Shown here in pieces: positions 34,576 to 43,895 of a stretch of 64,000 nucleotides of DNA; position 1 is the first letter of the stretch; every line of letters starts with the position of its first letter. This stretch comes from an uncultured Micrococcales bacterium (GTDB taxonomy: Bacteria; Actinomycetota; Actinomycetes; Actinomycetales; Microbacteriaceae), in NCBI GenBank assembly GCA_903880095.1, contig CAIRNX010000028.1:62001-126000 (forward strand), in the 5' to 3' direction. The notes beneath the pieces are model-generated. The model did no database searches, was not told the DNA's origin, and saw only the letters and a list, made by a program, of their open reading frames with translations. A program made the translations under genes and the position numbers.

Positions 34576-37500
34576 TTGACTCGCAAAATCGCTTCGCTAC
34601 TTGCCCTGATCGCACTGACTCTAGTTGGTCTAGTGTCGCTACCTAATTCTGCAAGCGCAGCAGTGAGTAGCAACGATGCAACTCTCAGCAACCTCTACAT
34701 GAGGGCTGTCACTGGCAACGGGTGGTACCGTGACAATGGAGTCCAGCTAAGCCCTGGTTTCAACAACGAAACCACCTACTTTGAGGCATACAGCCAGTTC
34801 GAAGGTGTCGACTTCTTCGCGAGTACCACCGACCCAGCCGCGACTATGAAGATCACTGGTGGCGACGCAACAAATGTCGCCATGACTGACCTCACGGCAA
34901 GCACGGTCACTTTTCCGACAAAAGCAAACAACCTAGTTTCATTGGTGGTTACCGCCGCAGATGGCGCAACCACAAAGACTTACACGATCAACATGTCGGT
35001 TGGAAGCATGGCTCAGCCTGAGCTGGTTAGCTTTGCGCCAAACAAATTTTCGACTGCTGGCGGCGACACCGGCGTGGCCTATGTCAAGCACGCCTTTATC
35101 GGCGGCAATTGCGGCACTCAAATGCGTTATTACTACACCTACAAGGACTCAAACGGCAACACCCAAACCGACAGTCAAGGCATGATCCAGGGCTACTCTC
35201 TGCCAGACAAAAACGGTGTAGTCAAGTTCTTCGTGAACCAGTGGGGCCCTTACTACGCGTTTAGAAACGATAAGATCGTTGCCGACATCCAGGTCAGCAC
35301 AGGCTGCAACATCAGCGACCCGTTAACTGACCAGTGGCGCACAGCAAGCGCCGAGAGCCTTACGAAGAATGCCATGACCTTCTTCAACCCCACCGTAACC
35401 TCGGTTGATATCCCAGCCGTGGTTTCTCAGCACACTGCTTTCACGGTTACCGGTCCGGGTATGAACTCGGACAGCTATGTTTACGCTTACTTGCTAAACC
35501 CTGCTACGGGCGACAAGCTTTGGATCAACAAGAATGCAATCGACCAGAAATCGTTCCTCGGATATGTGTCGGGCTATGACGGCGGTGACGAGTGGCGTTC
35601 GCCAAAAAACGTCAAGTTCGTTATTGAGCAAGAAGATGACTCCGAAAATTCTGACCCAGTGGTTCTTTACACCAAAGACGTCAAATTCACCCCAGAGGTT
35701 CCTACGCAGGTTGCATTTTCGCCAGCGAAGGGCCCTCTAGCCGGTGGCAACACCGTCAAGGTAACCGGCCACCACCTAAGCATCTGGGACAGAGAATCTA
35801 ACCCGATCATCAAGATTGGCGGCCAGGATGTCACCGACTTGACCAACCTGACCTCAGGCTGGGATGCTGCTTGGTGGGCTCAGTGGGGTTCGTCTGGTGG
35901 TAAGCAATTTGACCAGTTAGAGAAGTGGTCGTTCACTGTTCCTGCAGGTATCTCGGCCGGTAACGCCGACATCACGATTGACATCGGCTACGGCCCAACG
36001 CCGATCAGCACCAAGTACGTTTACGGTGACAAGCCAACCGTTACTTCGATCACCCCGAGCACGGTGTCTAACGCCGGTGGCTCGATGGTCACTCTAGTTG
36101 GCACCAACTTCGGCACTGCAGGCACCCCAACAGTCACCATCGATGGCCAGAAGTCACCATATGTTCTTCGCCTCAGCTCAACCAAGGTTCTTGCTATGGT
36201 TCCGGCCAGCGTTAATACCGGTGCTGTCGAAGTCAACATCATTTCTTCATCAGGTGGTGGCGCTCTTGATACCCCGACATCGCTAACGCTCGCCGCATCT
36301 TCGGCCAATCCGACCATCACGAAAGTGACCCCGGCAACTGCGGGTGTCGCTGGTGGCGACGTAGTGACGATCACCGGGACCGGATTCAGCGCTACGGCAA
36401 CCGGCGTGACCTTCGGTGGCGTACCTGCCAAGGCAACAGCTGCAACGGCAACCGAACTAACCGTTGAGGTGCCTACCGCAGACGCTGCTGGCGCAGTAGA
36501 TATTGCCGTTGGCACACCTACCGGCTTGGTCACAAAGGCCAACGCTTTCACCTACACCGCTACTCCGGGTGTTACATCGGTTTCGCCTAGCTCAATCAAG
36601 TCAACCGACACCGGAGCAGCCACCAAGGTTGTCATCGACGGCATTGGGTTCGGATCAAAGGGAACAATTGCCGTCGGCTCGGCCAAGGCAGTTGCCTACA
36701 CCGCGACAGCTGGCGGAACCCGCATCAGCGGAGTTCAGATTCCTACCTCAGCCGTCGGTTCGGTTTCGGTAACAATCACACCAAATGGTGCGAAGGTTCC
36801 GTTTACAACCTCCGTCAACATCACCGGCCCGGTTATCAGCTACATTGGCCCAGACCCTTACGATTCAAACTTCGGACCCAAAGATCCATTCAGCGGCAAC
36901 GGTGGATGGGTTACAGCTACGGCCGTTACAACCGGTGGAACCTCCCTTCGAGTGCAAGGCACCGGTTTTGGTTCGGCAGGTAAGGTCAAGGTGGGCACCG
37001 TTTTGGTCACCCCAACTAGCTACACCGACACCGCAATCGTCTTTAGTTCACCGGTCTTGCCTGTAGGCACTTACGACCTGACTGTTGTTCCTTCAACTGG
37101 CACAGTAACAGCGAAGAAGGCCGCAACCCTTGTTGTCGGCACTGCAATCAAATCTGCTGCGATCACCAAGATCGAATCGTCAGAAGACAACGGCCGCGAT
37201 GCTCCGCGAAACACGTTTGACCCAAACAATGACGCGAGCGACTTATTCACCGTTACCGGCGTTGGCTTTGCATCAACCGACAGCGGCGCCAGCACCAAGG
37301 TGCTCGTGCAGAGTGAGACTGGCGACGCCCCTGTAACCGTTACTCCGGTTTCGGTTACCGACACCGTGGTCACCTTCCACGCTCCTCGCCGGATGCCAGC
37401 CATGCGCTGGACTTCGGTGAAAATCCAGACCAAGACCACCTACGCATTGCAGGCTATGGCCATCTACTACTACGGTGTTGCTCAGCAGGCGAACGTAATG

Positions 37501-40257
37501 AGCCCAACCTGGGGTCTATGCACAAAGAGCGCAATCGGCACCTACAACCCAGCGATCATTACGGCCACTGGGGGTCAAGTATTCGGCACCAGCGGTGTTG
37601 TTAGGCTTGGCGGAGTCGCCCTGCCAGCCGGTGCGGTTACCTGGTCAGACAGCCAAGTCACCGTGAATCTAAGCAACCAAACCACCGAACTGGCAAACCC
37701 TTGGGGCGAAAAGGCCATCTCTTTCACCCCTGATGACACCACGCTGCCTGCCCAGAACTGGGTTTTCAACTGCAGCGTTCAGACCAACATCACAACTAAG
37801 CTGAACAACTCGACTGGCGACCTAACCCTCGCGGCCGGAACGGCGTTCACACCAAGCGCGGTTATGAACAACCTGCTACCGGGCACAACCTTTAGCGAAC
37901 CTGCAACCGGCTACCAGTACCAGTCGGCTGCAGACCGCGCATCGGGCAATGGTCCACACACGCGGGGAGTTCAGAACGGCCTGCCAACCGCCGCCGGTGA
38001 CTGGTATGTCTGGGCGAATGTAGACACTGCCACTTTGGATGTCGTGAAGTACAGCTCGGTTACAAACGCCAATGACGTTCACTTGGTCCTAACAGGAGCG
38101 CCGGTTACCTTCACTACGAAGCTCACCTCTGGTGCGGGCAACACGATTGTCTACAAGGGTCAACTAGGCGACGGAACAAATGGTTCGAGCAACGACATCA
38201 CCTACACCAAGACCGCCACCAACGACGCGGTGACCGAAGTCAACTGGCAGTACCGCAATCACCAGTGCTCCTTGAACAACCCAGACAGCGGTTGGTCGGG
38301 CGGCCTGCCTAGCAGTGTGGCAGTCTCACCTTCTTGGTGCGGCGGTGACGACACCACGGTTACCAGCTGGGACATCAGAGTTGCTAGCTTCAAGATGGTC
38401 TCTGGTGGAGTCGACAAGTCGATCTACTACCTACCTACCTATGCAACCTTCAACCTGACCATCACCAAGCGCTCACTAACTATCAGCGCAGTGAAGGCTG
38501 AGAAGGTATACGACGGCAACTCATCGGTAACCCTCGGTGAAATCACCGTTAGTGGCGAGGTTCCTGGCGACAGCCCAACGCTTGACTCAGCGTTCGCTTC
38601 TGGCGCTAGCTTTGCAAACGCTGAGGTTGGCGCATCGAAGCCAGTCATTCTCAATGGCCCATTCAAGTTGAGCAACGGTTGGGCTGCGAACTACAACCTA
38701 GCCAACTCAAACCTTGTCGTTACCGGAAGAATCAAGAAGGCCGATGCGGTCCTCAAGTTGTCTTCGACGCCGGGTTCGATGATCATCGGAACCACAAGTT
38801 CGGCTGCCCTGACGGTTTCGGCCACCGATGCCCGTGGTTTTGCGCAGATCGCCGAGGCTAACGCACCTGCCCCGACTCTTGTAAACAAGTCGACTGGCGT
38901 CTGTAGCCTCAGTGGCACAGCGGTCACTGCCATCGCCGCTGGCGACTGCGTGATTCAGGCAACACAGCCTGCATCAGCCTCATACAACGCAGCTGCTTCG
39001 TACCACGATGACACCACTACCGTTGAAGAAATCACCATCAAGGTCTACCCGGCACCAAAGGTTCTTTCGGTAGTCGCTGACGACCTTCAGGTAACGGTTG
39101 GTGACTACATTTCGCCGACCTACACCATGACTGGCCTCCTCGATGGAGACAACTACAACGACGTCACATTCACCTACTACCAGGGATCAACCTTGTTGAA
39201 CGCGGCCCCAACCGCAATTGGTACTTACAGGATTGTGCCTGCTGGCGGTTCGTTGGCTGCGGTCGAAAGCGCCGCCTACAACCAGACGGTGAAATACGTA
39301 CCAGGCAAGCTGATCATCACCGCTGCGCCACCGGTAATCACTGCCTCGAGCCCTGCTCACGGCCCAGAAGCCGGCGGCAACACGCTCGTTATCACGGGTA
39401 CCGGTTTTGGTGCTGTTACAAGCATCACAATTGGCGATCTGACTCTGCGCAAGCCGAAGTTTGTCGTCAACGGTACCGGCACCTCAATCTCATTGAAGAT
39501 GCCTAAGGGAACCGGCGGCGTGAGCGTGGTTCTAAACGCTGGTAACTCGCAGGTCAGCACCGAGTACATCTATGATGCCCCACCGGTTATCACCGCCCCG
39601 CTCAGCATCAACCTAATTCTCGACCTTCAATCGGGCATCAAGTTGGCTGGCCAGAAGGTGACCATAACCGGCGGCGGCCTCAAGGCTAACTCGGACTACA
39701 CCCTTGTGATGCACTCGACTCCAGTAGTGATCTACAAGTCGGTTGCCGATGCAAGCGGTAACTTCAGCCAGGTTCTAACCATCCCGGCTAAGGCATGTCT
39801 CGCAACCGGTAAGCACAACCTCGTTCTAACCGGAACGTCACCGCTCAACAAGGCAGTCACCGCAACCGGCTACTTCACCCTTGACGACGGCTGCGTGGTC
39901 GCCGGTCAGGCCGTGAAGTCTGCGGCTAAGTCGTGGACCCTGAGTGGATTCCTCTTCGGTTACACCCAGCCTCAGCTGAACGCAGGCGGAGTCGCCTCGC
40001 TAAAGGCTCTTGCTGCTGTAATCAAGGGCGCAAAGACCATCACGGTTTACGGCTACACAGAAACCGACACCAAGTCGGCTGCGATCAAGAAAGCCAACAT
40101 TGTTTTGGCCCAGGGTCGCTGCGACAACGTGGTTGCGTTCCTGAAGTCGCTTGGTATCAAGGCAACGTTCAAGACTGTGGCAAAGGGTGGTGTTGACCCG
40201 GTCAGCCTCACCGACCAGTCAAAGAACCGTCGCGTTGTTATCGACGCAACTTACTAA
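34576..40257 (+). CDS. Giant secreted surface protein: cadherin-like, TIG, YDG/MBG and OmpA-like domains
   Basis: Secreted protein of 1,893 residues from a TTG start (34576) behind a GGAG site. A signal peptide covers residues 1-29 (cut after SASA). In order I see: a cadherin-like beta-sandwich domain (about 30-140); a chain of six to eight IPT/TIG-type immunoglobulin domains, best preserved at PTVTSITPSTVSNAGG, NPTITKVTPATAGVAGG and PPVITASSPAHGPEAGG; a YDG domain (AEKVYDGNSSVTLGEI) and an MBG-type domain (DDLQVTVGDYISPTYT) in the C-terminal third; a last Ig-like unit; and an OmpA-like domain (final ~100 residues, RCDNVVAFLKSLGI and NRRVVID). There is no LPxTG or membrane anchor, so wall attachment probably uses the OmpA-like domain. 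A role as adhesin or surface layer is inferred. Confidence 0.85.
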   Translation: MTRKIASLLALIALTLVGLVSLPNSASAAVSSNDATLSNLYMRAVTGNGWYRDNGVQLSPGFNNETTYFEAYSQFEGVDFFASTTDPAATMKITGGDATNVAMTDLTASTVTFPTKANNLVSLVVTAADGATTKTYTINMSVGSMAQPELVSFAPNKFSTAGGDTGVAYVKHAFIGGNCGTQMRYYYTYKDSNGNTQTDSQGMIQGYSLPDKNGVVKFFVNQWGPYYAFRNDKIVADIQVSTGCNISDPLTDQWRTASAESLTKNAMTFFNPTVTSVDIPAVVSQHTAFTVTGPGMNSDSYVYAYLLNPATGDKLWINKNAIDQKSFLGYVSGYDGGDEWRSPKNVKFVIEQEDDSENSDPVVLYTKDVKFTPEVPTQVAFSPAKGPLAGGNTVKVTGHHLSIWDRESNPIIKIGGQDVTDLTNLTSGWDAAWWAQWGSSGGKQFDQLEKWSFTVPAGISAGNADITIDIGYGPTPISTKYVYGDKPTVTSITPSTVSNAGGSMVTLVGTNFGTAGTPTVTIDGQKSPYVLRLSSTKVLAMVPASVNTGAVEVNIISSSGGGALDTPTSLTLAASSANPTITKVTPATAGVAGGDVVTITGTGFSATATGVTFGGVPAKATAATATELTVEVPTADAAGAVDIAVGTPTGLVTKANAFTYTATPGVTSVSPSSIKSTDTGAATKVVIDGIGFGSKGTIAVGSAKAVAYTATAGGTRISGVQIPTSAVGSVSVTITPNGAKVPFTTSVNITGPVISYIGPDPYDSNFGPKDPFSGNGGWVTATAVTTGGTSLRVQGTGFGSAGKVKVGTVLVTPTSYTDTAIVFSSPVLPVGTYDLTVVPSTGTVTAKKAATLVVGTAIKSAAITKIESSEDNGRDAPRNTFDPNNDASDLFTVTGVGFASTDSGASTKVLVQSETGDAPVTVTPVSVTDTVVTFHAPRRMPAMRWTSVKIQTKTTYALQAMAIYYYGVAQQANVMSPTWGLCTKSAIGTYNPAIITATGGQVFGTSGVVRLGGVALPAGAVTWSDSQVTVNLSNQTTELANPWGEKAISFTPDDTTLPAQNWVFNCSVQTNITTKLNNSTGDLTLAAGTAFTPSAVMNNLLPGTTFSEPATGYQYQSAADRASGNGPHTRGVQNGLPTAAGDWYVWANVDTATLDVVKYSSVTNANDVHLVLTGAPVTFTTKLTSGAGNTIVYKGQLGDGTNGSSNDITYTKTATNDAVTEVNWQYRNHQCSLNNPDSGWSGGLPSSVAVSPSWCGGDDTTVTSWDIRVASFKMVSGGVDKSIYYLPTYATFNLTITKRSLTISAVKAEKVYDGNSSVTLGEITVSGEVPGDSPTLDSAFASGASFANAEVGASKPVILNGPFKLSNGWAANYNLANSNLVVTGRIKKADAVLKLSSTPGSMIIGTTSSAALTVSATDARGFAQIAEANAPAPTLVNKSTGVCSLSGTAVTAIAAGDCVIQATQPASASYNAAASYHDDTTTVEEITIKVYPAPKVLSVVADDLQVTVGDYISPTYTMTGLLDGDNYNDVTFTYYQGSTLLNAAPTAIGTYRIVPAGGSLAAVESAAYNQTVKYVPGKLIITAAPPVITASSPAHGPEAGGNTLVITGTGFGAVTSITIGDLTLRKPKFVVNGTGTSISLKMPKGTGGVSVVLNAGNSQVSTEYIYDAPPVITAPLSINLILDLQSGIKLAGQKVTITGGGLKANSDYTLVMHSTPVVIYKSVADASGNFSQVLTIPAKACLATGKHNLVLTGTSPLNKAVTATGYFTLDDGCVVAGQAVKSAAKSWTLSGFLFGYTQPQLNAGGVASLKALAAVIKGAKTITVYGYTETDTKSAAIKKANIVLAQGRCDNVVAFLKSLGIKATFKTVAKGGVDPVSLTDQSKNRRVVIDATY

Positions 40258-40266
40258 AAGTCACCA

Positions 40267-40309
40267 AAAACTCTGGGGTGGTACCGTCTAGGTATCGCCC
40301 CAGAGTTTT
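40267..40309 (+). terminator. Terminator after the giant surface protein gene
   Basis: A 12-base-pair stem (AAAACTCTGGGG at 40267-40278 with CCCCAGAGTTTT at 40298-40309) encloses a 19-base loop and ends in a T run. It starts nine bases after the upstream stop and separates that gene from the small membrane-protein gene that follows. Confidence 0.85.
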
Positions 40310-40323
40310 GTCTAAAGGGAATC

Positions 40324-40884
40324 ATGACTAAAAAAAGAAAAGATTCAGGCCCTGCCTTCACGATCCTGGTTGGAGCAGTTGCGGCAATCATCTTTGCGTT
40401 CGTTTTCGCATCGATTCCACACAACAGTGCACCAAAACCTGCTGCGACTCCGGTGTCATTCAAAGACGTTCAACTCGCCGGGTCACTTTATACTCTTGAC
40501 CTCCAAGCAATTCAGCTTGCCGAGGTTGCGACCAAGAACTCAGGCAACCCGACTCTTAACCGGGTTGGTGGTTCTTGGAACAAATACTTCGTTGGCGACA
40601 AGGCACTGCTCGCCAAGTGGCTCGAGAAGAATCACGCCGAGGTCACCGACGACGGCCAAGGAATGTCACACAGCCTCAGCCTGCCGAAGCCATTGATCAG
40701 CCAGCTGATCGGATCGAATGACGCCCACATCGCCGAAACAATGCTCGGCCTGAGGTCGCTCTTCAATTCTGCAAACCCTGCCAATGGGGTCATCGACCCA
40801 ACACTCAAAACGATCATCGCCTCAACTACCGCACTGTTTGAGGGCGACTACGCAAGCCTTAGCGTTGTCTCCTCAGGTCACTAA
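40324..40884 (+). CDS. Membrane-anchored protein of unknown function, faintly DUF305-like
   Basis: Protein of 186 residues. A lysine-rich start is followed by one membrane helix (about 11-32), leaving about 150 residues outside. The stretch LYTLDLQAIQLAEVATKNSGNPTLNRVGG...LLAKWLEK has the spacing of DUF305 four-helix proteins, but the paired histidines and methionines that bind metal in that family are absent. I do not assign a function. It follows the giant surface protein gene after a terminator and has its own AAAGGGA ribosome site. It is convergent with the amidase gene, 57 bases apart. Confidence 0.7.
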   Translation: MTKKRKDSGPAFTILVGAVAAIIFAFVFASIPHNSAPKPAATPVSFKDVQLAGSLYTLDLQAIQLAEVATKNSGNPTLNRVGGSWNKYFVGDKALLAKWLEKNHAEVTDDGQGMSHSLSLPKPLISQLIGSNDAHIAETMLGLRSLFNSANPANGVIDPTLKTIIASTTALFEGDYASLSVVSSGH

Positions 40885-40941
40885 GACCCGCAAACCGTCG
40901 ACGCAGCGACAGAGCAAGTCGGCGCTGTAATCCTCAATGCT

Positions 40942-41532
40942 CTAGTTCACGTGCCAAAAATAGACTTTGGTCGAACTGCCATGTTCGGCGATTGCATCAT
41001 CAATCGGCCAATCGAAGGAGGCCGGACTGTGCGAGGTGAGCAAAATGACTCTTTTTCCATCAACCGTCTCGATGCCAGAAACAACTGCGGTGTGGTCTCT
41101 GTCGCCAGAGGCATCCCAGTCGAACTGCGCGATGTCACCTGGCACAACCTGGTCGCGCTGAGCCCAACTCAAAGCCGTTGCTCGCTCTGGGTGTGATCGC
41201 AGGTAATCCCTAAAACCGGTCGAAGAAATCCATGGGCGAGTGTAGTGAGTGCCCAAACTGTCGAGGGCGAAAGACCACTTGGCATCCATCTTCCAACCGC
41301 GGGCAAGAAGAGTTTGGCTGGTGAAGTTCACGCAGTCTGTGCCACCGAGGTCACCAAACTCAGGCTTGTTAGGGTTCTTGAAATGAGCCTTTGCATAGGC
41401 CAATTGGCGAATAACAGATTCTTCGGTAGCTCGAACGACCAAACCCTGGGGCTTCGGCTCATGAACGATGGCGCAACCTGAAAGCCCGATCGCAATGGCA
41501 ACCGACAAACCCAATACCCCAAAAGACCGCAT
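40942..41532 (-). CDS. Lipoprotein with putative amidase domain (Amidase_6)
   Basis: Exported lipoprotein of 196 residues with lipobox GLSGC (Cys20 lipidated). The mature part matches the putative amidase domain family: GGTDCVNFTSQ holds the catalytic-type Cys67 and GDRDHTAVVSG the His147, with a YWFHVN-like end (KVYFWHVN). Such papain-fold proteins are thought to cleave amide bonds in wall or small molecules. It lies divergent from the small membrane-protein gene (50 bases apart) and within a region full of exported proteins, which supports a surface role. Confidence 0.85.
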   Translation of the reverse strand: MRSFGVLGLSVAIAIGLSGCAIVHEPKPQGLVVRATEESVIRQLAYAKAHFKNPNKPEFGDLGGTDCVNFTSQTLLARGWKMDAKWSFALDSLGTHYTRPWISSTGFRDYLRSHPERATALSWAQRDQVVPGDIAQFDWDASGDRDHTAVVSGIETVDGKRVILLTSHSPASFDWPIDDAIAEHGSSTKVYFWHVN

Positions 41533-41582
41533 AGGTTCATTATCTAGGCAACCACCCCAAGGCGACCGATAAACTGAAAAAC

Positions 41583-41810
41583 ATGACTGCAGAAACTAAC
41601 GAACCAACCAAGAAGAAGTCTTTTGAAGTTAACTTCGGCAACCGCAAGTCGCGCAGCGCAGGAGGAATTTACTTTCTAGGCTTCGTTGGTGCCGCAATTT
41701 ACTATGTTTCGACGGCGACAGATTTCTGGCTTGGCGCCCTCGGTATTTTGAAAGCAATCGTTTGGCCAGCATTTTTGGTCTACTCGGCCCTAAGTAATTT
41801 GGGCGGCTAG
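41583..41810 (+). CDS. Small membrane protein, function unknown
   Basis: Protein of 75 residues. A hydrophilic N-terminus (about 1-27, lysine and arginine-rich) is followed by two hydrophobic helices (about 28-46 and 50-70: YFLGFVGAAIYYVS and ILKAIVWPAFLVYSALSNL). This pattern is common in actinobacteria for uncharacterised two-helix proteins. No catalytic residues are evident. The ATG is preceded by a weak GAAAAAC region. A tRNA-Arg gene follows 59 bases later. Confidence 0.75.
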   Translation: MTAETNEPTKKKSFEVNFGNRKSRSAGGIYFLGFVGAAIYYVSTATDFWLGALGILKAIVWPAFLVYSALSNLGG

Positions 41811-41869
41811 CGCTAACCGCACGAATCCGCTAAACTTTACAAGTTGCCTTTCGAAAAGAAAGTCACCCA

Positions 41870-41942
41870 GCGTTTGTAGCTCAATGGATAGAGCATCTGA
41901 CTACGGATCAGAAGGTTGGGGGTTCGAGTCCCTCCAAGCGCA
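41870..41942 (+). tRNA. tRNA-Arg (anticodon ACG)
   Basis: Cloverleaf with acceptor GCGTTTG/CAAGCGC, D arm TAGCTCAATGGATAGAGCA, anticodon stem TCTGA/TCAGA around CTACGGA (anticodon ACG, whose A34 is normally edited to inosine by TadA), and T arm GGGGG-TTCGAGT-CCCTC. The discriminator is A (41942) and CCA is not encoded. A TAAACT box at 41831-41836 is a likely -10. Confidence 0.96.
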
Positions 41943-41946
41943 CGAA

Positions 41947-41978
41947 AACCCGGCCTATTCTCGAGAGGGCCGGATTTT
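41947..41978 (+). terminator. Terminator after tRNA-Arg(ACG)
   Basis: GC-rich inverted repeat CCGGCC (41950-41955) with GGCCGG (41968-41973) followed by ATTTT. It directly follows the tRNA. Confidence 0.8.
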
Positions 41979-42028
41979 CACATTTTCAACATCTACAACA
42001 CCGAAGTCAGGCGCGTTAGCCTTAGAAA

Positions 42029-43489
42029 ATGAAAACTGGGAAAGCCGTTTCACTTCTTCTTTCGGTCGCACTTATCGTGGCGCCGCTAAATTCGGCTTTT
42101 GCTAAAACGAACCCCAGCACTCTATTCACGCCAAAGCCTTTAGCCGTTGCTAATCCAATCACTTTCGCCAACATCCTAAAGCGAATCAAAGACGTACCAA
42201 CCTACGCCTACAACAACGCGCAAAGTTCAGCCAAAGCGAATGCCAAGCTGCCGTTAGCACTGCATCCTGTCTTTGAAGTCAAAGGGTCCCATCTCTCAAC
42301 ATCAAACTACGACGGCAGCACAAAATGGATAAAGAAAGCGATGGCAATGTATGGGCACTTTGCGACGCCAACGAAGGTCTACCTTTTTGAGTACCCGGAG
42401 CAAGATGTTGCAGAAATCCAGGTCAAAGCGAACACACTTGTCGTAGGTGGCGAAGATGTTTCGAATCGCGCGGCGGCAATCTATGGAACCGGCAGTTTTG
42501 GGGCTGGCAGTAATTGCCAGGGCCGGACTCCAATGCGAGCGAATACAACTGAAACCACAGGAATATCAAACATCTTTAGCGGGATTTGTGTTGGCTCTGC
42601 CCCGTTAGACGCCAGAACCGGCGTTGCTCACGAGTTCGCACACGCGATCCAAAATATGCAATTTCATCACAAGGGGCCAACGTCTCGATGGCATCGCGCA
42701 GATCAATACATGTACCACACACTGCCGTGTTGGCCAGTTGAAGGTCAAGCCGTATTCACCGGCTTCGCCAATTTAGACAATCTAGCCGCCTACCAGTCGA
42801 TAAGGGTCTCGGGCGAACTTCACCCTTACTTGTTGACGGGCGCCGGCGGCACCTCTGCCACCGCTAATTCTTATTGGACACCTCAAGATGTAATGAGCTA
42901 CTTCGCACAGACAAACGTGCCAGGCTCATGCGAGGCCACTCCGACTTTTGCGCTTGGGTATTCGCTGGGGTTCTTAACCGTCGAGGCCTTGACAGCCATC
43001 GGTGGGCCTGAATCACATATGGCCGTTGTTCAACGAATTGCCGAGGGTGAGAGCCTGAGCAGAGCGTTCAAAGAAATTTATGGAATTACCTGGGATGCGG
43101 CTGCGCCAATTCTGTCGCAGGTAGTCGCAACTGAGATCATGGCTATCCTCGACCCTCCTACAGCCATCAAATACAAGGCGAAATCGACGACGGTCAACCA
43201 AACTTTCACCGGTGCTCAGGGATGTTCGACCTATGACCCAGCCTCCCCTCATGTTTCTTTTGCGCACTTGCAAGCATTGGTGAATAACAAGTGGCAGGAC
43301 GTTCAATCGAGTTCGCTCAATTGGATTCCGAGCAGCGAGTGTTCATTCATCTCTGGAGGGGGCTACCTGGCTCAGATCCAAGCGAAAATCGATCCGGGAA
43401 CAACCTATCGATGGGTTTACCTCGGGCCGGTAAATATTGGTTCGCGAGACGAATTCGGTAGAGGACTTTCTTCGTCTTCTGTGTCTTAG
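42029..43489 (+). CDS. Secreted HExxH protein, putative zinc metallopeptidase of unknown family
   Basis: Exported protein of 486 residues with a clear signal peptide (LLLSVALIVAPLNSAFA, cut after about residue 25). A gluzincin-like zinc site is present: AHEFAHAIQ with His201, Glu202 and His205, and a possible third ligand Glu238 in WPVEGQAVF, 32 residues after the second His. Other cysteines (near CQGRTP, GICVG, LPCWP, GSCEATP, GCSTYD, ECSF) could pair as disulphides. I do not recognise a named family. It sits between two tRNA-linked boundaries among surface-protein genes; a role in shaping surface proteins or degrading external protein is inference. Its A/T-richer codon use stands out slightly from its neighbours. 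Confidence 0.75.
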   Translation: MKTGKAVSLLLSVALIVAPLNSAFAKTNPSTLFTPKPLAVANPITFANILKRIKDVPTYAYNNAQSSAKANAKLPLALHPVFEVKGSHLSTSNYDGSTKWIKKAMAMYGHFATPTKVYLFEYPEQDVAEIQVKANTLVVGGEDVSNRAAAIYGTGSFGAGSNCQGRTPMRANTTETTGISNIFSGICVGSAPLDARTGVAHEFAHAIQNMQFHHKGPTSRWHRADQYMYHTLPCWPVEGQAVFTGFANLDNLAAYQSIRVSGELHPYLLTGAGGTSATANSYWTPQDVMSYFAQTNVPGSCEATPTFALGYSLGFLTVEALTAIGGPESHMAVVQRIAEGESLSRAFKEIYGITWDAAAPILSQVVATEIMAILDPPTAIKYKAKSTTVNQTFTGAQGCSTYDPASPHVSFAHLQALVNNKWQDVQSSSLNWIPSSECSFISGGGYLAQIQAKIDPGTTYRWVYLGPVNIGSRDEFGRGLSSSSVS

Positions 43490-43543
43490 TTCGTCAACAA
43501 AGACGTTGAGCACCACGGTTGACGGGTCTTTTATCATTGGTTT

Positions 43544-43891
43544 ATGTCAGTTGAAGAAGTCACCGCCTATATCGAAGCCCTGCCAGAGCCAAAGCATTCA
43601 ACGCTGTTGGCGATGCGTGAAGCCGTGCTTGAGATTGAGCCGACTCTAGAGCAGGTTATTGCCTGGAAGTCGCCTCAGTTCAAGTTCAACGGCAAATTTG
43701 CAGTGGGTTTTTGCGCGTTCAAAAACCACCTGACCTTTTCGCCTCAAAGCTCTGCGGTTATGACGGCACACGCCAAAGACCTCGAAGGGTTCGTTACCTC
43801 GGGCAGCTCGTTTCAATTCGCTATCGACACACCGGTGCCGAAGGCGCTATTGAGCAAGCTCATCAAAGCGAGACTCGCAGAACTCAGCTAA
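43544..43891 (+). CDS. DUF1801 (YdhG-like) protein
   Basis: Cytoplasmic protein of 115 residues with the SHS2-like DUF1801 fold: the start VTAYIEALPEPKHSTLLAMREAVLEIEP, the core AWKSPQFKFNGKFAVGFCAFKNHLTFSP and the helical end are typical. The family has no settled function; some members bind iron or are found near transport and stress genes. It is convergent with the following small secreted-protein gene, four bases apart. Confidence 0.85.
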   Translation: MSVEEVTAYIEALPEPKHSTLLAMREAVLEIEPTLEQVIAWKSPQFKFNGKFAVGFCAFKNHLTFSPQSSAVMTAHAKDLEGFVTSGSSFQFAIDTPVPKALLSKLIKARLAELS

Positions 43892-43895
43892 CCCT

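Noticed and set aside
36021-36551. Long minus-strand frame inside the giant surface protein
   Set aside because: It mirrors the TIG repeats of the plus strand; no start signal and no recognisable domain.
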